Assembly: GCA_904393845.1 (NCBI GenBank)
Contig: CAJFNB010000085.1
Location: 1-10,239 of the forward strand
Direction: 5' to 3'
Source of the DNA: Alloclostridium intestinigallinarum
GTDB taxonomy: Bacteria > Bacillota > Clostridia > Christensenellales > UBA3700
DNA length: 10,239 nucleotides
In this document: positions 1 through 7,315 of the stretch, one piece after another
Layout of the letters: each line of letters opens with the position of its first letter
Numbering within the stretch: the first letter of the stretch is position 1
Notes under the pieces: model-generated
Databases searched by the model: none
What the model was told of the DNA's origin: nothing
What the model saw: the letters and a program-made list of their open reading frames with translations, nothing else
Made by a program: the position numbers and the translations under genes

Positions 1-2
1 TG

Positions 3-323
3 GACGAGCTGGAAGCGCAGCTCTCCGAAGTGGAAGATAAAATCGTCGTGGAGCAATACAAAGCGCAAAATCAGTTAAAGAAGGAAGAAGTCGTCGAATA
101 TCTGACGCATACCATCAAGCAGCAACCGAAACTGCTGATAAAGAACCTGATACAGAAAATCGTGCTTTACGACGACCGCTTTGAGATCTACTACAACTAT
201 CTCAATCATATGCCGCCGGCAGAGGACGATCCCGATAAAACCATTCGGGAATTATCTTTAAGCGGGTGTTCGGACACGTCACCCTTGTGTCCACCAAATA
301 AACAGGTTAAGTTTATTGCTTGA
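3..323 (+). CDS. Large serine recombinase, C-terminal end (partial, 5' end outside window)
   Basis: The frame is open from the first bases of the window to TGA at 321-323, leaving about 106 residues of a longer protein. A GTG at position 30 is in frame, but the reading continues upstream of it (DELEAQLSE), so the real start lies off the window. The visible part begins with a charged coiled-coil-like stretch (about residues 1-35) followed by LIKNLIQKIVLYDDRFEIYY, the recognisable end of the C-terminal domain of large serine recombinases/resolvases of Firmicutes phages, integrative elements and transposons. The catalytic N-terminal resolvase domain is not in view. In this family the protein catalyses integration or excision of its own element, so a mobile element or its remnant probably lies to the left. 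The gene ends in a strong terminator and looks more AT-rich than the minus-strand genes beyond it, in line with foreign origin. The exact element type is unknown. Confidence 0.85.
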   Translation, partial: DELEAQLSEVEDKIVVEQYKAQNQLKKEEVVEYLTHTIKQQPKLLIKNLIQKIVLYDDRFEIYYNYLNHMPPAEDDPDKTIRELSLSGCSDTSPLCPPNKQVKFIA

Positions 324-334
324 CCTGTTTTTTT
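300..334 (+). terminator. Rho-independent terminator of the recombinase gene
   Basis: A 12-bp stem (AAACAGGTTAAG at 300-311 paired with CTTGACCTGTTT at 319-330, one T-G wobble) closes a 7-base loop and runs directly into a T-tract ending at 334. The left arm overlaps the last codons of the recombinase, as is common for compact terminators. Confidence 0.85.
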
Positions 335-541
335 GTACCTGTTTATATGGTGGAGCAATCATGACTTGAAACATTGTGACTGCAAGCCGTTCGGTTGGTT
401 ACTTTTTTGATAAAAAATGCCGTATAGGAAAAGAAGCGCACAAAGGCGCTTCCTTCCGAGGGTAAATTGAGGAGTATAGTTTACAGGCAATGCGACCAAA
501 CGCATTGCCGCAAATCGGCTGATATGCTGATATTGTGAATA
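335..541. other. Intergenic spacer between convergent recombinase and phosphoesterase genes
   Basis: No convincing gene is seen. Besides the terminator candidate at 427-452 there is a perfect 9-bp inverted repeat, GGCAATGCG (486-494) and CGCATTGCC (501-509), with a 6-base loop. It has no T-tract on either strand, so it may be an RNA-stabilising hairpin at the 3' end of the phosphoesterase message or a recombination site; neither can be proven here. The boundary of the mobile element carrying the recombinase probably falls in or near this stretch. Confidence 0.5.
427..452 (-). terminator. Putative rho-independent terminator for the minus-strand transcript
   Basis: Read on the minus strand, GAAGCGC (446-452) and GCGCTTC (433-439) form a perfect 7-bp GC-rich stem around a 6-base loop, followed by TTTTCC. 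It lies about 90 bases past the stop codon of the metallophosphoesterase and is the best candidate for the end of that transcript. The U-tract is short, so this is a moderate call. Confidence 0.5.
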
Positions 542-1603
542 TTACAGTTGCACGTACTTATATTCTATATCTACGGATACGTTGCCGGTATCGCCTTTAA
601 GAGTGATGAGCGTACCGCCGACAAGTTCTTCCGAATAATAGAACTGACGGGAAGATTTCAAGCCGTATGTAAGGCGCACTCCCTGATAGTCCACCGAATA
701 GGCGTTGACGTGGTCGTGTCCCACAAAGGTATGGGTAGTGGCTCCAAGTTCCTTTATTTTGGTAAACATGCCGGGGTTGTAAGGCGCGCAGCACACGTCC
801 TCTTCCTTCACGCCGAAGCCTACGTTTTCGTCAAAGCCACCCTCTTCCCATTCTTCATAGGCAAGCCTGTATTCTTCGAAGGGAATGTGGAAGAACATGA
901 GCGAATGTTCGTAGCCCGCCTGTATAAGTCCGCGTTGCAGCCACTCGTACCACAGCACCTGCGAGGGGGTGAACGAGCCGTACTCGTTGACGCCGTTAAT
1001 CTGCGTTACCCTGTTGGAATCCATCATGATAACGCTGTAATAAGGCTGTCCGTCCTTGGTGAGGTTCACCGCGTAATTGCCCACTCCGCCTATGTTGAAA
1101 GGACCGTTGTGGTATAAGCCGTACTGCGAATTTTCGTACACTTCGCCCATCCAGTATTTGTCCGCCTTGCCCTCGTCGTCGTGGTTGCCGTAGACGATTG
1201 CCCAGGGAATTTCAAAAGAGTCCATAAGCTCCGCCACATGCTTTGTGTACATGACGTTGCTGGGATTGAATACGCTGTCGCCCGTGATTACTATCATATC
1301 GGGGTCGTTTTCCTCAACGAGCGTGGTGACGATATTGTCGGTTTCCTTCGTCTTGTGCGGCAGATGGTAGTGAAGGTCTGTCAGCTGTAAAATTCTGAAT
1401 TCGTCGCCTTCCACCTCTATCGTATCCAGCTTGCTTACGTCGAATTCGTCATATTCCGACCAGTATTCGCCGTCGTTTTGGTTTCCGTGTACGGGCAGGA
1501 ATACGCCCAGAAGTACCGCCGCCGCAACAACCGCGAACACAAAGACGGCAATAACGGCAATAACACCCATACGCATATGTCTGTTCTCCTTTACGTTTTT
1601 CAA
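542..1603 (-). CDS. Membrane-anchored calcineurin-like metallophosphoesterase
   Basis: The 353-residue reading has one hydrophobic segment at about residues 13-37 preceded by basic residues, acting as an N-terminal signal-anchor with the catalytic domain outside. The metal-binding motifs of the calcineurin-like superfamily are present in order: D76-L-H78, G-D109, G-N140-H141-D142, H239 and G-H296-D297-H298. All ligands for a two-metal centre are therefore intact. The TDLHY opening resembles Dcr2-like and purple-acid-phosphatase-like members, but the substrate (phosphomonoester, diester or nucleotide) cannot be told. Two starts are possible: TTG at 1603 with GGAGG about 8 bases before it, and ATG at 1576 with its own GGAG 9 bases before it, giving a protein nine residues shorter with the membrane helix still intact. 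It starts 15 bases after the stop of the preceding galactosidase-like remnant and is probably cotranscribed with it. Its role in the glycan cassette is unclear. Confidence 0.85.
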   Translation of the reverse strand: MKNVKENRHMRMGVIAVIAVFVFAVVAAAVLLGVFLPVHGNQNDGEYWSEYDEFDVSKLDTIEVEGDEFRILQLTDLHYHLPHKTKETDNIVTTLVEENDPDMIVITGDSVFNPSNVMYTKHVAELMDSFEIPWAIVYGNHDDEGKADKYWMGEVYENSQYGLYHNGPFNIGGVGNYAVNLTKDGQPYYSVIMMDSNRVTQINGVNEYGSFTPSQVLWYEWLQRGLIQAGYEHSLMFFHIPFEEYRLAYEEWEEGGFDENVGFGVKEEDVCCAPYNPGMFTKIKELGATTHTFVGHDHVNAYSVDYQGVRLTYGLKSSRQFYYSEELVGGTLITLKGDTGNVSVDIEYKYVQL

Positions 1604-1616
1604 TCTTTATTCCTCC
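1586..1616 (-). promoter_or_regulatory. Two stacked ribosome-binding sites for the phosphoesterase
   Basis: On the minus strand, AAAAGGAGG (GGAGG at 1612-1616) precedes TTG at 1603, and a second AAAGGAG (GGAG at 1586-1589) precedes ATG at 1576. The second site lies inside the N-terminal codons read from the first start. The ATG has the better codon; the TTG has the better Shine-Dalgarno match. Either or both could be used. Confidence 0.55.
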
Positions 1617-1618
1617 TT

Positions 1619-1948
1619 TTATATTTCATATACCTTTATTCTCTTTACGGCTTTGAGGGAAAGTTCCGTGCAGCCCGGCTTTAAGCCTATTTCATTATAC
1701 ACGCACCCGGCGCCGAAAGAAGCGGGGGCGCATACGCGCACGGTAAATTCGCCGCTGCCACCTATGCCGCTTAAACGGAACACGCAGTTTCCGTCCGTAT
1801 TGAAGTAGTCGTCTACAATGTCTTTCCCCGAAAAAATCTGCAGATTGAGTCCGCCGAAGGAAAGCGTTATCTCCGCGTCGTCGCAGTCCTTCAAAAGCTC
1901 CGCCGGAATGTTAAGCGAGTAATACGCCCTTCTGCCCGACAGAGAATA
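1619..1948 (-). pseudogene. C-terminal remnant resembling a beta-galactosidase (GH35-like) accessory domain
   Basis: The frame runs from about YSLSGRRAYYSLNIPAELL (1948) to TAA at 1619-1621. A TTG at 1894 is the first possible start, but it has no ribosome site and falls inside the recognisable homology, so this is a fragment and not a gene. The pattern YYSLNIPAELL..., a beta-rich core with GLNLQIFSGKDIVDDYFN and a closing strand-rich segment resembles the galactose-binding-like beta-sandwich at the C-terminus of GH35-type beta-galactosidases. This is judged from pattern only. The catalytic domain is missing: what precedes it, in another frame, is the 5' part of an aldo/keto reductase. Next to GH110 and GH95 genes, a beta-galactosidase would make sense as the enzyme for the next sugar. 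The phosphoesterase ribosome site directly abuts the stop codon. Confidence 0.45.
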
Positions 1949-2345
1949 AGCGCAGAAACTCTTCGATGATGAACGGACGGCTGTACTTGTCCCTGCTGTC
2001 GCCGCCGCAGCCCGCCGCGTGCGTGTTGGGAAAGGGCCAGTGCATGAAGTACACGTCCAGATAGTCCGCCTTCAGGTCGGATATGCTCTTTTCACAGCTC
2101 TCCGCCGCCCTGCCGTGGGCGTCGTTCCACAGCTTGGACATAATAAATACGTCCCCGCGCCTTACCTTTCCCTTCGCATAAACGCCGCCGAAAACTTCGC
2201 CTATTTCGCGTTCGTTGCCGTAAACGGACGCGCAGTCGAACAGCCTGTATCCCGCCTCAAGCGCGCTTTCCACCGCCGACGCCACCACGCCCGCCGGATA
2301 CTTGTCCGAACCGAACGTCCCCATTCCTGTCTTAGGAAGTCGCAT
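1911..2345 (-). pseudogene. Aldo/keto reductase, truncated after its N-terminal half
   Basis: The start is ATG at 2345, with AAGGAGGG six bases before it; a TTG at 2387 in the same frame has no ribosome site and would overlap the operator. The 144 residues begin with the AKR strand MRLPKTGMGTFG and contain the full catalytic tetrad: D37, Y42 (FDCASVYGNE), K71 (MSKLW) and H102 (FMHWPFPN). Homology-like sequence ends at about residue 129 (FIIEEF), after which a short unrelated tail runs to TAA at 1911. Family members are about 280-330 residues, so half the TIM barrel, including the cofactor-phosphate-binding end, is absent and activity is unlikely. The lost half is replaced by a galactosidase-like C-terminus in another frame, implying a deletion fusion or an assembly join at about 1950-1965. 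It lies downstream of lacI with a shared operator-like 11-mer just upstream. Confidence 0.75.
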
Positions 2346-2363
2346 ATTGCCCTCCTTCAATAT

Positions 2364-2374
2364 TAAATCGTTTA
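2364..2374. promoter_or_regulatory. Putative LacI-family operator upstream of the reductase fragment
   Basis: TAAATCGTTTA is a dyad with arms TAAA/TTTA. Its sequence is identical (reverse complement) to the core of the site at 7363-7375 upstream of the GH95 gene, and it shares AATCGTT with the lacI leader site. It sits 19 bases ahead of the reductase ATG, where a bound repressor would block transcription. The gap 2388-2462 holds AT-rich sequence, but I do not see a confident -35/-10 pair. Confidence 0.55.
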
Positions 2375-2462
2375 TATTTTCAGGCAAAAAAATATTTCCG
2401 CCCCTGTCATATATCCTTTTTACGCCGTAACCCCCTTACGTCCGCACGGCGTTTTACGCCGC

Positions 2463-3392
2463 CTACCTTATCTCCGCGCCGAGTACGATATTCCGCGCCG
2501 GACCGCCGTCTATCATGGAAACAATGGTTTCCGCCGCCACCCTGCCCAGCTCCCTGACGGGCTGCCTTACCGTCATAATCCCGGGGCAGAAGGGCTTGAA
2601 GTAGTCAAGCGAATCAAAGCCCATGAAATCCATGTCGCTTCCGGCGGTAAAGCCCATTTCCTTCGCCGCCATCACCGCGCCCCTGCTCATTTCGTAATTG
2701 GTGACGAACAGCGCGTGTCCGCCGCCTTCTTCCAGCGCCTTTTTTGCCGCCTTGTAACCGCCTTCTATGCTCAGATCGCCGTTTNNNNNNNNNNNNNNNN
2801 NNNNNNNNNNNNNNNNNNNNNNNNNNNNNNNNNNNAAGTCGCCGCAAACGGCGGTTATCCGCTTGTTTCCGCGGTTTATAAGCATATTTACGGCATTTTT
2901 ACTTACTTCGCGGTTGTTTATAATCACATGGGAAAGCAGCGGATTTTCCGTCATTCTGTCTACCGCAACCACGGGAACCCCGTTTTGCGTGGCGGCAAGG
3001 CAGGCGCCCGCGCCCGTGTCTTCCGCAATCACGATAAGTCCGTCCACCATTTTGGAAAGCAAAAACCTTACCGCCTCCCTCTCGCGCTTTACGTTGGAGC
3101 GGCAGTCGCACACTATTATGCCGTACCCGCGCGAACGCAGACTCTCCTCCGTCTCCGAAATTATGGACGTGGAAAACTTGTTGGCTATTTCGGGTAAAAG
3201 CACGCCTATCGTGCGCGAACGGTGCGTCCTCAGCCCGCGTGCGAAGTCGTTGCGGATATAGCCGAGTTTTTCTATCGCGCTTTCTATTTTCGCCTTGTTG
3301 TATCCGCGCACGTTTCCGCCGTTGAAGTACGCGCTTATCGTTGCCGGCGTAAGCCCCGTTTCCCTTGCCAGATCCTTTATCGTTACGGACAT
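2463..3392 (-). CDS. LacI/GalR-family transcriptional regulator (contains assembly gap)
   Basis: Residues 1-24 form the LacI-type helix-turn-helix (VTIKDLARETGLTPATISAY), followed by the hinge with the A-x-x-L signature (FARGL, residues 50-54) and a periplasmic-binding-protein-like sensor domain from TIGVLLPEIANKFS onward. The SDM-like late motifs MGFDSLDYF and TVRQPVRELGRVA are typical of the family. It ends at TAG 2463-2465, close to the usual last strand. Fifty-one N bases remove 18 residues after CGD (185). The flanking frames agree, but family members usually have about 30 residues here, so the true gap is probably longer. The start is ATG 3392 with a G-rich GGGGGCGG leader, 29 bases or so from the predicted transcription start. 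It is flanked by GH110 and the reductase, and it is the likely sugar-responsive repressor of this cassette and of itself. The effector is probably galactose-, fucose- or oligosaccharide-derived, which is inference. Confidence 0.9.
   Translation of the reverse strand: MSVTIKDLARETGLTPATISAYFNGGNVRGYNKAKIESAIEKLGYIRNDFARGLRTHRSRTIGVLLPEIANKFSTSIISETEESLRSRGYGIIVCDCRSNVKREREAVRFLLSKMVDGLIVIAEDTGAGACLAATQNGVPVVAVDRMTENPLLSHVIINNREVSKNAVNMLINRGNKRITAVCGDXXXXXXXXXXXXXXXXXXNGDLSIEGGYKAAKKALEEGGGHALFVTNYEMSRGAVMAAKEMGFTAGSDMDFMGFDSLDYFKPFCPGIMTVRQPVRELGRVAAETIVSMIDGGPARNIVLGAEIR
2785..2835. other. Run of 51 undetermined bases (scaffold gap)
   Basis: All bases are N, inside the sensor domain of the LacI-family gene. 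The run is a multiple of three and keeps the frame, but its length is likely an estimate. Confidence 0.99.
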
Positions 3393-3408
3393 ATTCCGCC
3401 CCCAAAAA

Positions 3409-3421
3409 TATAATCGTTACA
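3409..3421. promoter_or_regulatory. Putative LacI-family operator in the lacI leader
   Basis: TATAATCGTTACA contains TAA-TCG-TTA and shares AATCGTT with the 11-mers at 2364-2374 and 7364-7374. It covers the predicted transcription start of the lacI gene, just downstream of the -10 box, so it would fit autorepression. It is a weaker dyad than the other two. Confidence 0.45.
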
Positions 3422-3427
3422 AAATTT

Positions 3428-3456
3428 ATTCTATCACAGAAAAAACCGCTTGTCAA
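3428..3456 (-). promoter_or_regulatory. Sigma-A type promoter of the LacI-family gene
   Basis: On the minus strand TTGACA (3451-3456) is followed after exactly 17 bases by TAGAAT (3428-3433). It lies in the 76-base gap between the GH110 stop codon and the lacI start, giving the regulator its own promoter, independent of the GH95-GH110 transcript. Confidence 0.85.
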
Positions 3457-3468
3457 CAGCCTTTCATA

Positions 3469-5091
3469 TTATTTATCCATACTATAATCCGCGCGGATAA
3501 ATTTGCCTTTTTTCGTCTTTCCGATAATCTTATTGCCGGAAATGACCACTCCGCGGCAATCTTTCAGATAAAAGCCGCCCTGTCCGCCGCTGTCTATCGT
3601 ATTACCCGTAAAACGCACGTTTTCGTGCACGAAACCCGGCACGGAATTTTCCGGCTTCACCATAAGCGTGTAGCCCCTGCACGCGCCGAAGTAATTGCCG
3701 CTTATCTCCACGTCCCTGACCATACCGCTTTCGTACCACGATTTGGCGTCGTCTGATATGAGCACGGCGTGCATGGACGTGTGCAGAAACCTGTTGCCCG
3801 CAATCCTCACCTTCCCCGCCGTAGTGGCGAGCACGCCGCGCGTTATCACCCTGTCGACCACGTTGTCGCAAAAGTCGATATCAGGGCAGGCGGACGCATT
3901 TTCCACCACTTTGCCGGCAATGCCGTCCGCGTTCTCCGCGACGGTAAGTTCTATGGAATATTCGTCGGACAAACGCGCGCTTTCCACCGTCAGCCGCCCT
4001 TCTTCAAGCAGGGTGTTTTTACCTATGACGCGCAGAACGTCGCCTTTTTTGAAGGGATTGAACCCGTGCGTCTGTCTGTGCCCGAACGCGACCTTCAGGC
4101 GGTTGCCGTTTGCGCTTACCGCCTTGAAGTGTATACCGTGCACGTTAAGGCAGTCGTCGCCCGAACCCGTGAACGTATTGCCGCATATCTCCACCTTGCC
4201 GCGGCACGAACACACCTGTACAAAGTCCGCCACCGACGCCATATAACGCACCCTAGGAATGCATTTACAGCCTGTTATGCTTACGTCCTTACTGCATTGG
4301 CACACGACCGCCAGCCCGTAGTTGAAATTCTGCTCCACGCCGCTCAGGCGGATATTTTCACTTTCGTCGATAAAAATGCCGTTGTATTTGCGCCTTACGT
4401 CGAACAGACAGAACACGTCGCCCTGCTTATAGCGCGGCGGCACGACGTAATGCGCGCGTAGCACGCCGTTGCGCGGCATACTTATGCCGAACGCGCCCGT
4501 AAGCGGATGGTTTACGCGCACAATGCGGTTTTCGTCGCTCGCCGTGACCTTGCCTATCCAGCCAGCAGGACGTCCATGGGTGACGGGCACGGTATAATCC
4601 TTTCCCGTAAAACACCATACTCCGCCGGATTTTTTCAAAGTACTGTATTTATCCACGGAAAAGTCTATGTAAAACGCGCCGCGGCGGATTACCGTGAGTT
4701 CGTGCATATCGGGATTTTCGCTGTCGAAGGACACGTCCTTCACCGTCACGTTAAAACAGTTGCGGATAACCGCGTTGCACGCGCTTCCGCGCAGCACAAA
4801 GCGCGCTCCCCTTCCCTCTACGGTAAGGTCGGAGATATTCTCCATAAGTATTCCCGCGCGGTTGAGATGCGGCTCTTCGCCCCTCTTCCACTCGTTATCG
4901 CCTATGGTATTGGTGATAAACATACTCTTTTGCGGCAGTTTGTCCGCGTCTATGTAGTAAATTCCCTCTTGGAAATTCAGCTGTTTTTCGCCCTCTGTCC
5001 CTGCAAGTTCCCGCATGAGAAGATACAGCTTTTCAGCCGCTTCCGCACCGGGGATTATACCGAAATCGGTTGCATTTATTATCTTCGTCAT
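3469..5091 (-). CDS. GH110 alpha-1,3-galactosidase
   Basis: The 540 residues read as a right-handed parallel beta-helix with recurrent strand-turn units (ISGNYF, RFTGNTI, VISGNKI) throughout the C-terminal half. GH110 enzymes remove terminal alpha-1,3-linked galactose from blood group B and related structures by an inverting mechanism. Diagnostic segments are SGDDCLNVHG (D312, D313), D289 twenty-three residues earlier, TRGVLATTAGKVRIAGNRF and SMHAVLISDDAKSWYESG. The D289/D312/D313 spacing equals that of the active-site aspartates I recall for a characterised GH110 structure (D321, D344, D345). The protein is somewhat shorter than the roughly 600 residues usual in the family, and it starts directly with no signal peptide, so it should act in the cytoplasm. 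Its ATG overlaps the stop codon of the GH95 gene in an ATGA, which implies translational coupling. Whether it is specific for fucosylated B antigen or also accepts linear alpha-Gal cannot be read from sequence. Confidence 0.85.
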   Translation of the reverse strand: MTKIINATDFGIIPGAEAAEKLYLLMRELAGTEGEKQLNFQEGIYYIDADKLPQKSMFITNTIGDNEWKRGEEPHLNRAGILMENISDLTVEGRGARFVLRGSACNAVIRNCFNVTVKDVSFDSENPDMHELTVIRRGAFYIDFSVDKYSTLKKSGGVWCFTGKDYTVPVTHGRPAGWIGKVTASDENRIVRVNHPLTGAFGISMPRNGVLRAHYVVPPRYKQGDVFCLFDVRRKYNGIFIDESENIRLSGVEQNFNYGLAVVCQCSKDVSITGCKCIPRVRYMASVADFVQVCSCRGKVEICGNTFTGSGDDCLNVHGIHFKAVSANGNRLKVAFGHRQTHGFNPFKKGDVLRVIGKNTLLEEGRLTVESARLSDEYSIELTVAENADGIAGKVVENASACPDIDFCDNVVDRVITRGVLATTAGKVRIAGNRFLHTSMHAVLISDDAKSWYESGMVRDVEISGNYFGACRGYTLMVKPENSVPGFVHENVRFTGNTIDSGGQGGFYLKDCRGVVISGNKIIGKTKKGKFIRADYSMDK

Positions 5092-7268
5092 ACTATCTCC
5101 GCATTTTCCAGTTCCGCGCCCTGCGCAAAGTTTTCACCGCTGACGCGCACCTTTTTATCCGCTTTCAGGTACACTATCTTTCCGTCACGCCACCTGAAAT
5201 CGAGCACGGCTCCGCCCGCATACAGCCCTTCCGCCTCTCCCGACGAAATTGCGCCGGGCAGCGCGGGAAGCAAGGTGAGCACGCCCCTGTCGCAAGTGAC
5301 CAGCGTTTCGTTTATGCCCGCTACAAAACCCAGATTGCCGTCTATCTGGAAGTAAACAGGAGGGTGGAAACCGAAAAAATTGGGCAGAAGCGACTTTGAC
5401 GTAAATCCGAGCAGCGCGCGTTCCGCCGCCTTTTTGTCGCAAAATCTGCCGGCAAGGCACATCGCCCACGCCGCGCTCCAGCCTATGCCGGGGGTGGAAT
5501 TTTTCAGACGGTATAAAAACAACTCGTGCGCCCACCCGAACTCCCTGTCGCCGCGCGCTATGATCTCGAACGGATAAACTCCGATAAGCGGAGAAAAATG
5601 CCTGTGACCTTTTTCCACGCTGTCCCTGCCGCCGTGCCACTCGCTCAGCCCTATTTCGTCCTTTTCCAGCGGCGCAAGCATTGCTAGGGCGGCTTCCGCC
5701 CTGCTTTTCAAGTGCCCGTTGCGCGTACATTCAACGCAGTATTCAAGCGTCTGGCGGGCAACGGACAACTCGAACGCGGAACCCGTTCCCACCGAGGACG
5801 TACCCCCGCCGCAGGCAAAGCGCGTTTCCGGCGATACGGAAGGTATCACCGTCAGTACGCCGTTATCGGAAGTGAGATAATCGAGAATAAACAGGGCGGA
5901 TTTTTCTATTACGTCGGAAAGGTCGTCGCCCGACGCTTTGCCGTGGCGGTACGCTTCGCACGCTATCCACGCGCCGCAAAGGGGCGAATACATATACTGC
6001 GGATCGCCTTTTACGGGAGAAGTCGTGCGCCATATGTCCACGTTGTGGTTACAGCACGACCCCGCCATACCGAAGTTCGTCTTTGCCGTAAGCGCGCCGC
6101 GCTCGGCTATTTCGCGCGCCGCATTGTAAAACGGTTGCAGACATTCGCGCAGATTGCACGCGCTTGCCGCCCAATAATTCATTTCAAAATTGATGTTTGT
6201 GGTCAGATTGCTGCTCCACGGCGGACGGCGGCTGTCGTTCCACTGCCCCTGTAAATTCAGCGGCTGGGAAGTCCTGCTTCCGCTCACAATCATATATTTG
6301 CCCAAATCGTAAAGCAGCTGCACCGCCGCCGCGTCCGCATTTCCGCTTCTTGCACGGCTGTAAATTTTCTCCGCGTCCCCGTCCACGTCCGCGACGTGCA
6401 CTTTCTGGCGGCGCATTATCGAAGAAAAATCGGATATATGTCTTTCATACACGGCAGGATATGTAAGTTTTTTGCACTTCAGGTTGTTTATGCACTCGCC
6501 CGCAACGGTTGCCGCGTCGTTTTCCGGCATACTCTTGTAATCTTTGAATCCCGTATGCGTAAGGAAATAAAAGTGCACAAAAGAGGCATTTTTTACGCTT
6601 ATCCCGCGCGAAGATACGGTTACTTTTCCGTCGCTTTCGGCGCGGACCGCCAGGGCGAACGCCATAGCCTTGCCCTCGTTGTACCTTATGGGAAACAGCG
6701 CCGTGCGCAGATAGTTGGGAAGCGCTACGTCCGGCGCCCTGCCGTAGAGCACGAACGTGCCCTGCATAACGCCGCTTCCGCCCTTGTGCGGAGTTTTCGC
6801 CGTAAGTTTTATATCCGTCTTTTCGTCCGCTTTTATCGAATAAACAGCAACTTTGTCAGGGTGGGATACGAATGCCGTACGAGTAACGCCGCCCGAGCGC
6901 ACCGTGAAAACGCCGTTATCCGTATCCAAAGTGCGCGTGTATCCCTCCTTTCCGCCGCCGGAAATTTTTATAAACACGCTTCCCAGCGGCATATACGCCT
7001 GGGAGTAATCGCCGTCCATTCCCGTACGGACTTTTTCGTCCGCACGCCTGAATTCGCCTTCTTTTATCAGCTTCCGCACTTCGGGCAGCACGTCCTTTGC
7101 CGCGGCGTTGTCGTGGTTGCACGGATACCCCGACCATAAAGTTGCATCGTTGAAATCGAGCTGTTCACACTTAACGCCGCCGTAAACCATTACGGCAGTC
7201 TTGCCGTTACCCAGTGGCAAAGCCTCTTTCCATCTCCCTGCGGGAGAAGAAAACCGAATTTTACACAT
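5088..7268 (-). CDS. GH95 alpha-L-fucosidase (alpha-1,2 type)
   Basis: The 726 residues have the GH95 order: an N-terminal beta-sandwich (about 1-270, beginning PAGRWKEALPLGNGKTAVMVYG), a linker, an (alpha/alpha)6 barrel (about 290-660) and a short C-terminal domain. Active-site residues are recognisable by comparison with the Bifidobacterium enzyme AfcA: N358 and N360 (TTNINFEMNYW) and D643 (QIDGN) for activating water, and E543 (LSEW) as general acid. GH95 enzymes invert the anomeric centre and mostly release alpha-1,2-fucose, although some members are alpha-L-galactosidases. No signal peptide is present, so cytoplasmic action on imported oligosaccharides is expected; no transporter is in this window. 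It is the first gene after a good promoter (7316-7344), with AGAGGA before the ATG at 7268, and is coupled to GH110. Together they would convert B-type determinants to the unsubstituted precursor. Confidence 0.9.
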   Translation of the reverse strand: MCKIRFSSPAGRWKEALPLGNGKTAVMVYGGVKCEQLDFNDATLWSGYPCNHDNAAAKDVLPEVRKLIKEGEFRRADEKVRTGMDGDYSQAYMPLGSVFIKISGGGKEGYTRTLDTDNGVFTVRSGGVTRTAFVSHPDKVAVYSIKADEKTDIKLTAKTPHKGGSGVMQGTFVLYGRAPDVALPNYLRTALFPIRYNEGKAMAFALAVRAESDGKVTVSSRGISVKNASFVHFYFLTHTGFKDYKSMPENDAATVAGECINNLKCKKLTYPAVYERHISDFSSIMRRQKVHVADVDGDAEKIYSRARSGNADAAAVQLLYDLGKYMIVSGSRTSQPLNLQGQWNDSRRPPWSSNLTTNINFEMNYWAASACNLRECLQPFYNAAREIAERGALTAKTNFGMAGSCCNHNVDIWRTTSPVKGDPQYMYSPLCGAWIACEAYRHGKASGDDLSDVIEKSALFILDYLTSDNGVLTVIPSVSPETRFACGGGTSSVGTGSAFELSVARQTLEYCVECTRNGHLKSRAEAALAMLAPLEKDEIGLSEWHGGRDSVEKGHRHFSPLIGVYPFEIIARGDREFGWAHELFLYRLKNSTPGIGWSAAWAMCLAGRFCDKKAAERALLGFTSKSLLPNFFGFHPPVYFQIDGNLGFVAGINETLVTCDRGVLTLLPALPGAISSGEAEGLYAGGAVLDFRWRDGKIVYLKADKKVRVSGENFAQGAELENAEIV

Positions 7269-7315
7269 ATTTTCCTCTTATCAGCAATTTTCAAGGCTTT
7301 TTCCGCCTTTATTTT

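Noticed and set aside
486..509. Perfect 9-bp hairpin as a terminator
   Set aside because: No T-tract follows on either strand; the hairpin at 427-452 is a better terminator candidate.
542..1808. Several plus-strand open frames opposite the phosphoesterase
   Set aside because: They are shadows of the minus-strand gene, which has complete catalytic motifs.
2346..2387. Longer aldo/keto reductase start at TTG 2387
   Set aside because: The ATG at 2345 has AAGGAGGG at good distance and begins exactly at the conserved first strand; the TTG has no ribosome site and would place coding sequence over the operator.
2400..2462. Terminator after the LacI-family gene
   Set aside because: The inverted repeat ACGCCGT/ACGGCGT has a long loop and no T-tract on the minus strand, so it is not supported.
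3469..7139. Long plus-strand open frames opposite GH110 and GH95
   Set aside because: They mirror GC-rich codon use of the real genes; they have no ribosome sites and no family resemblance.
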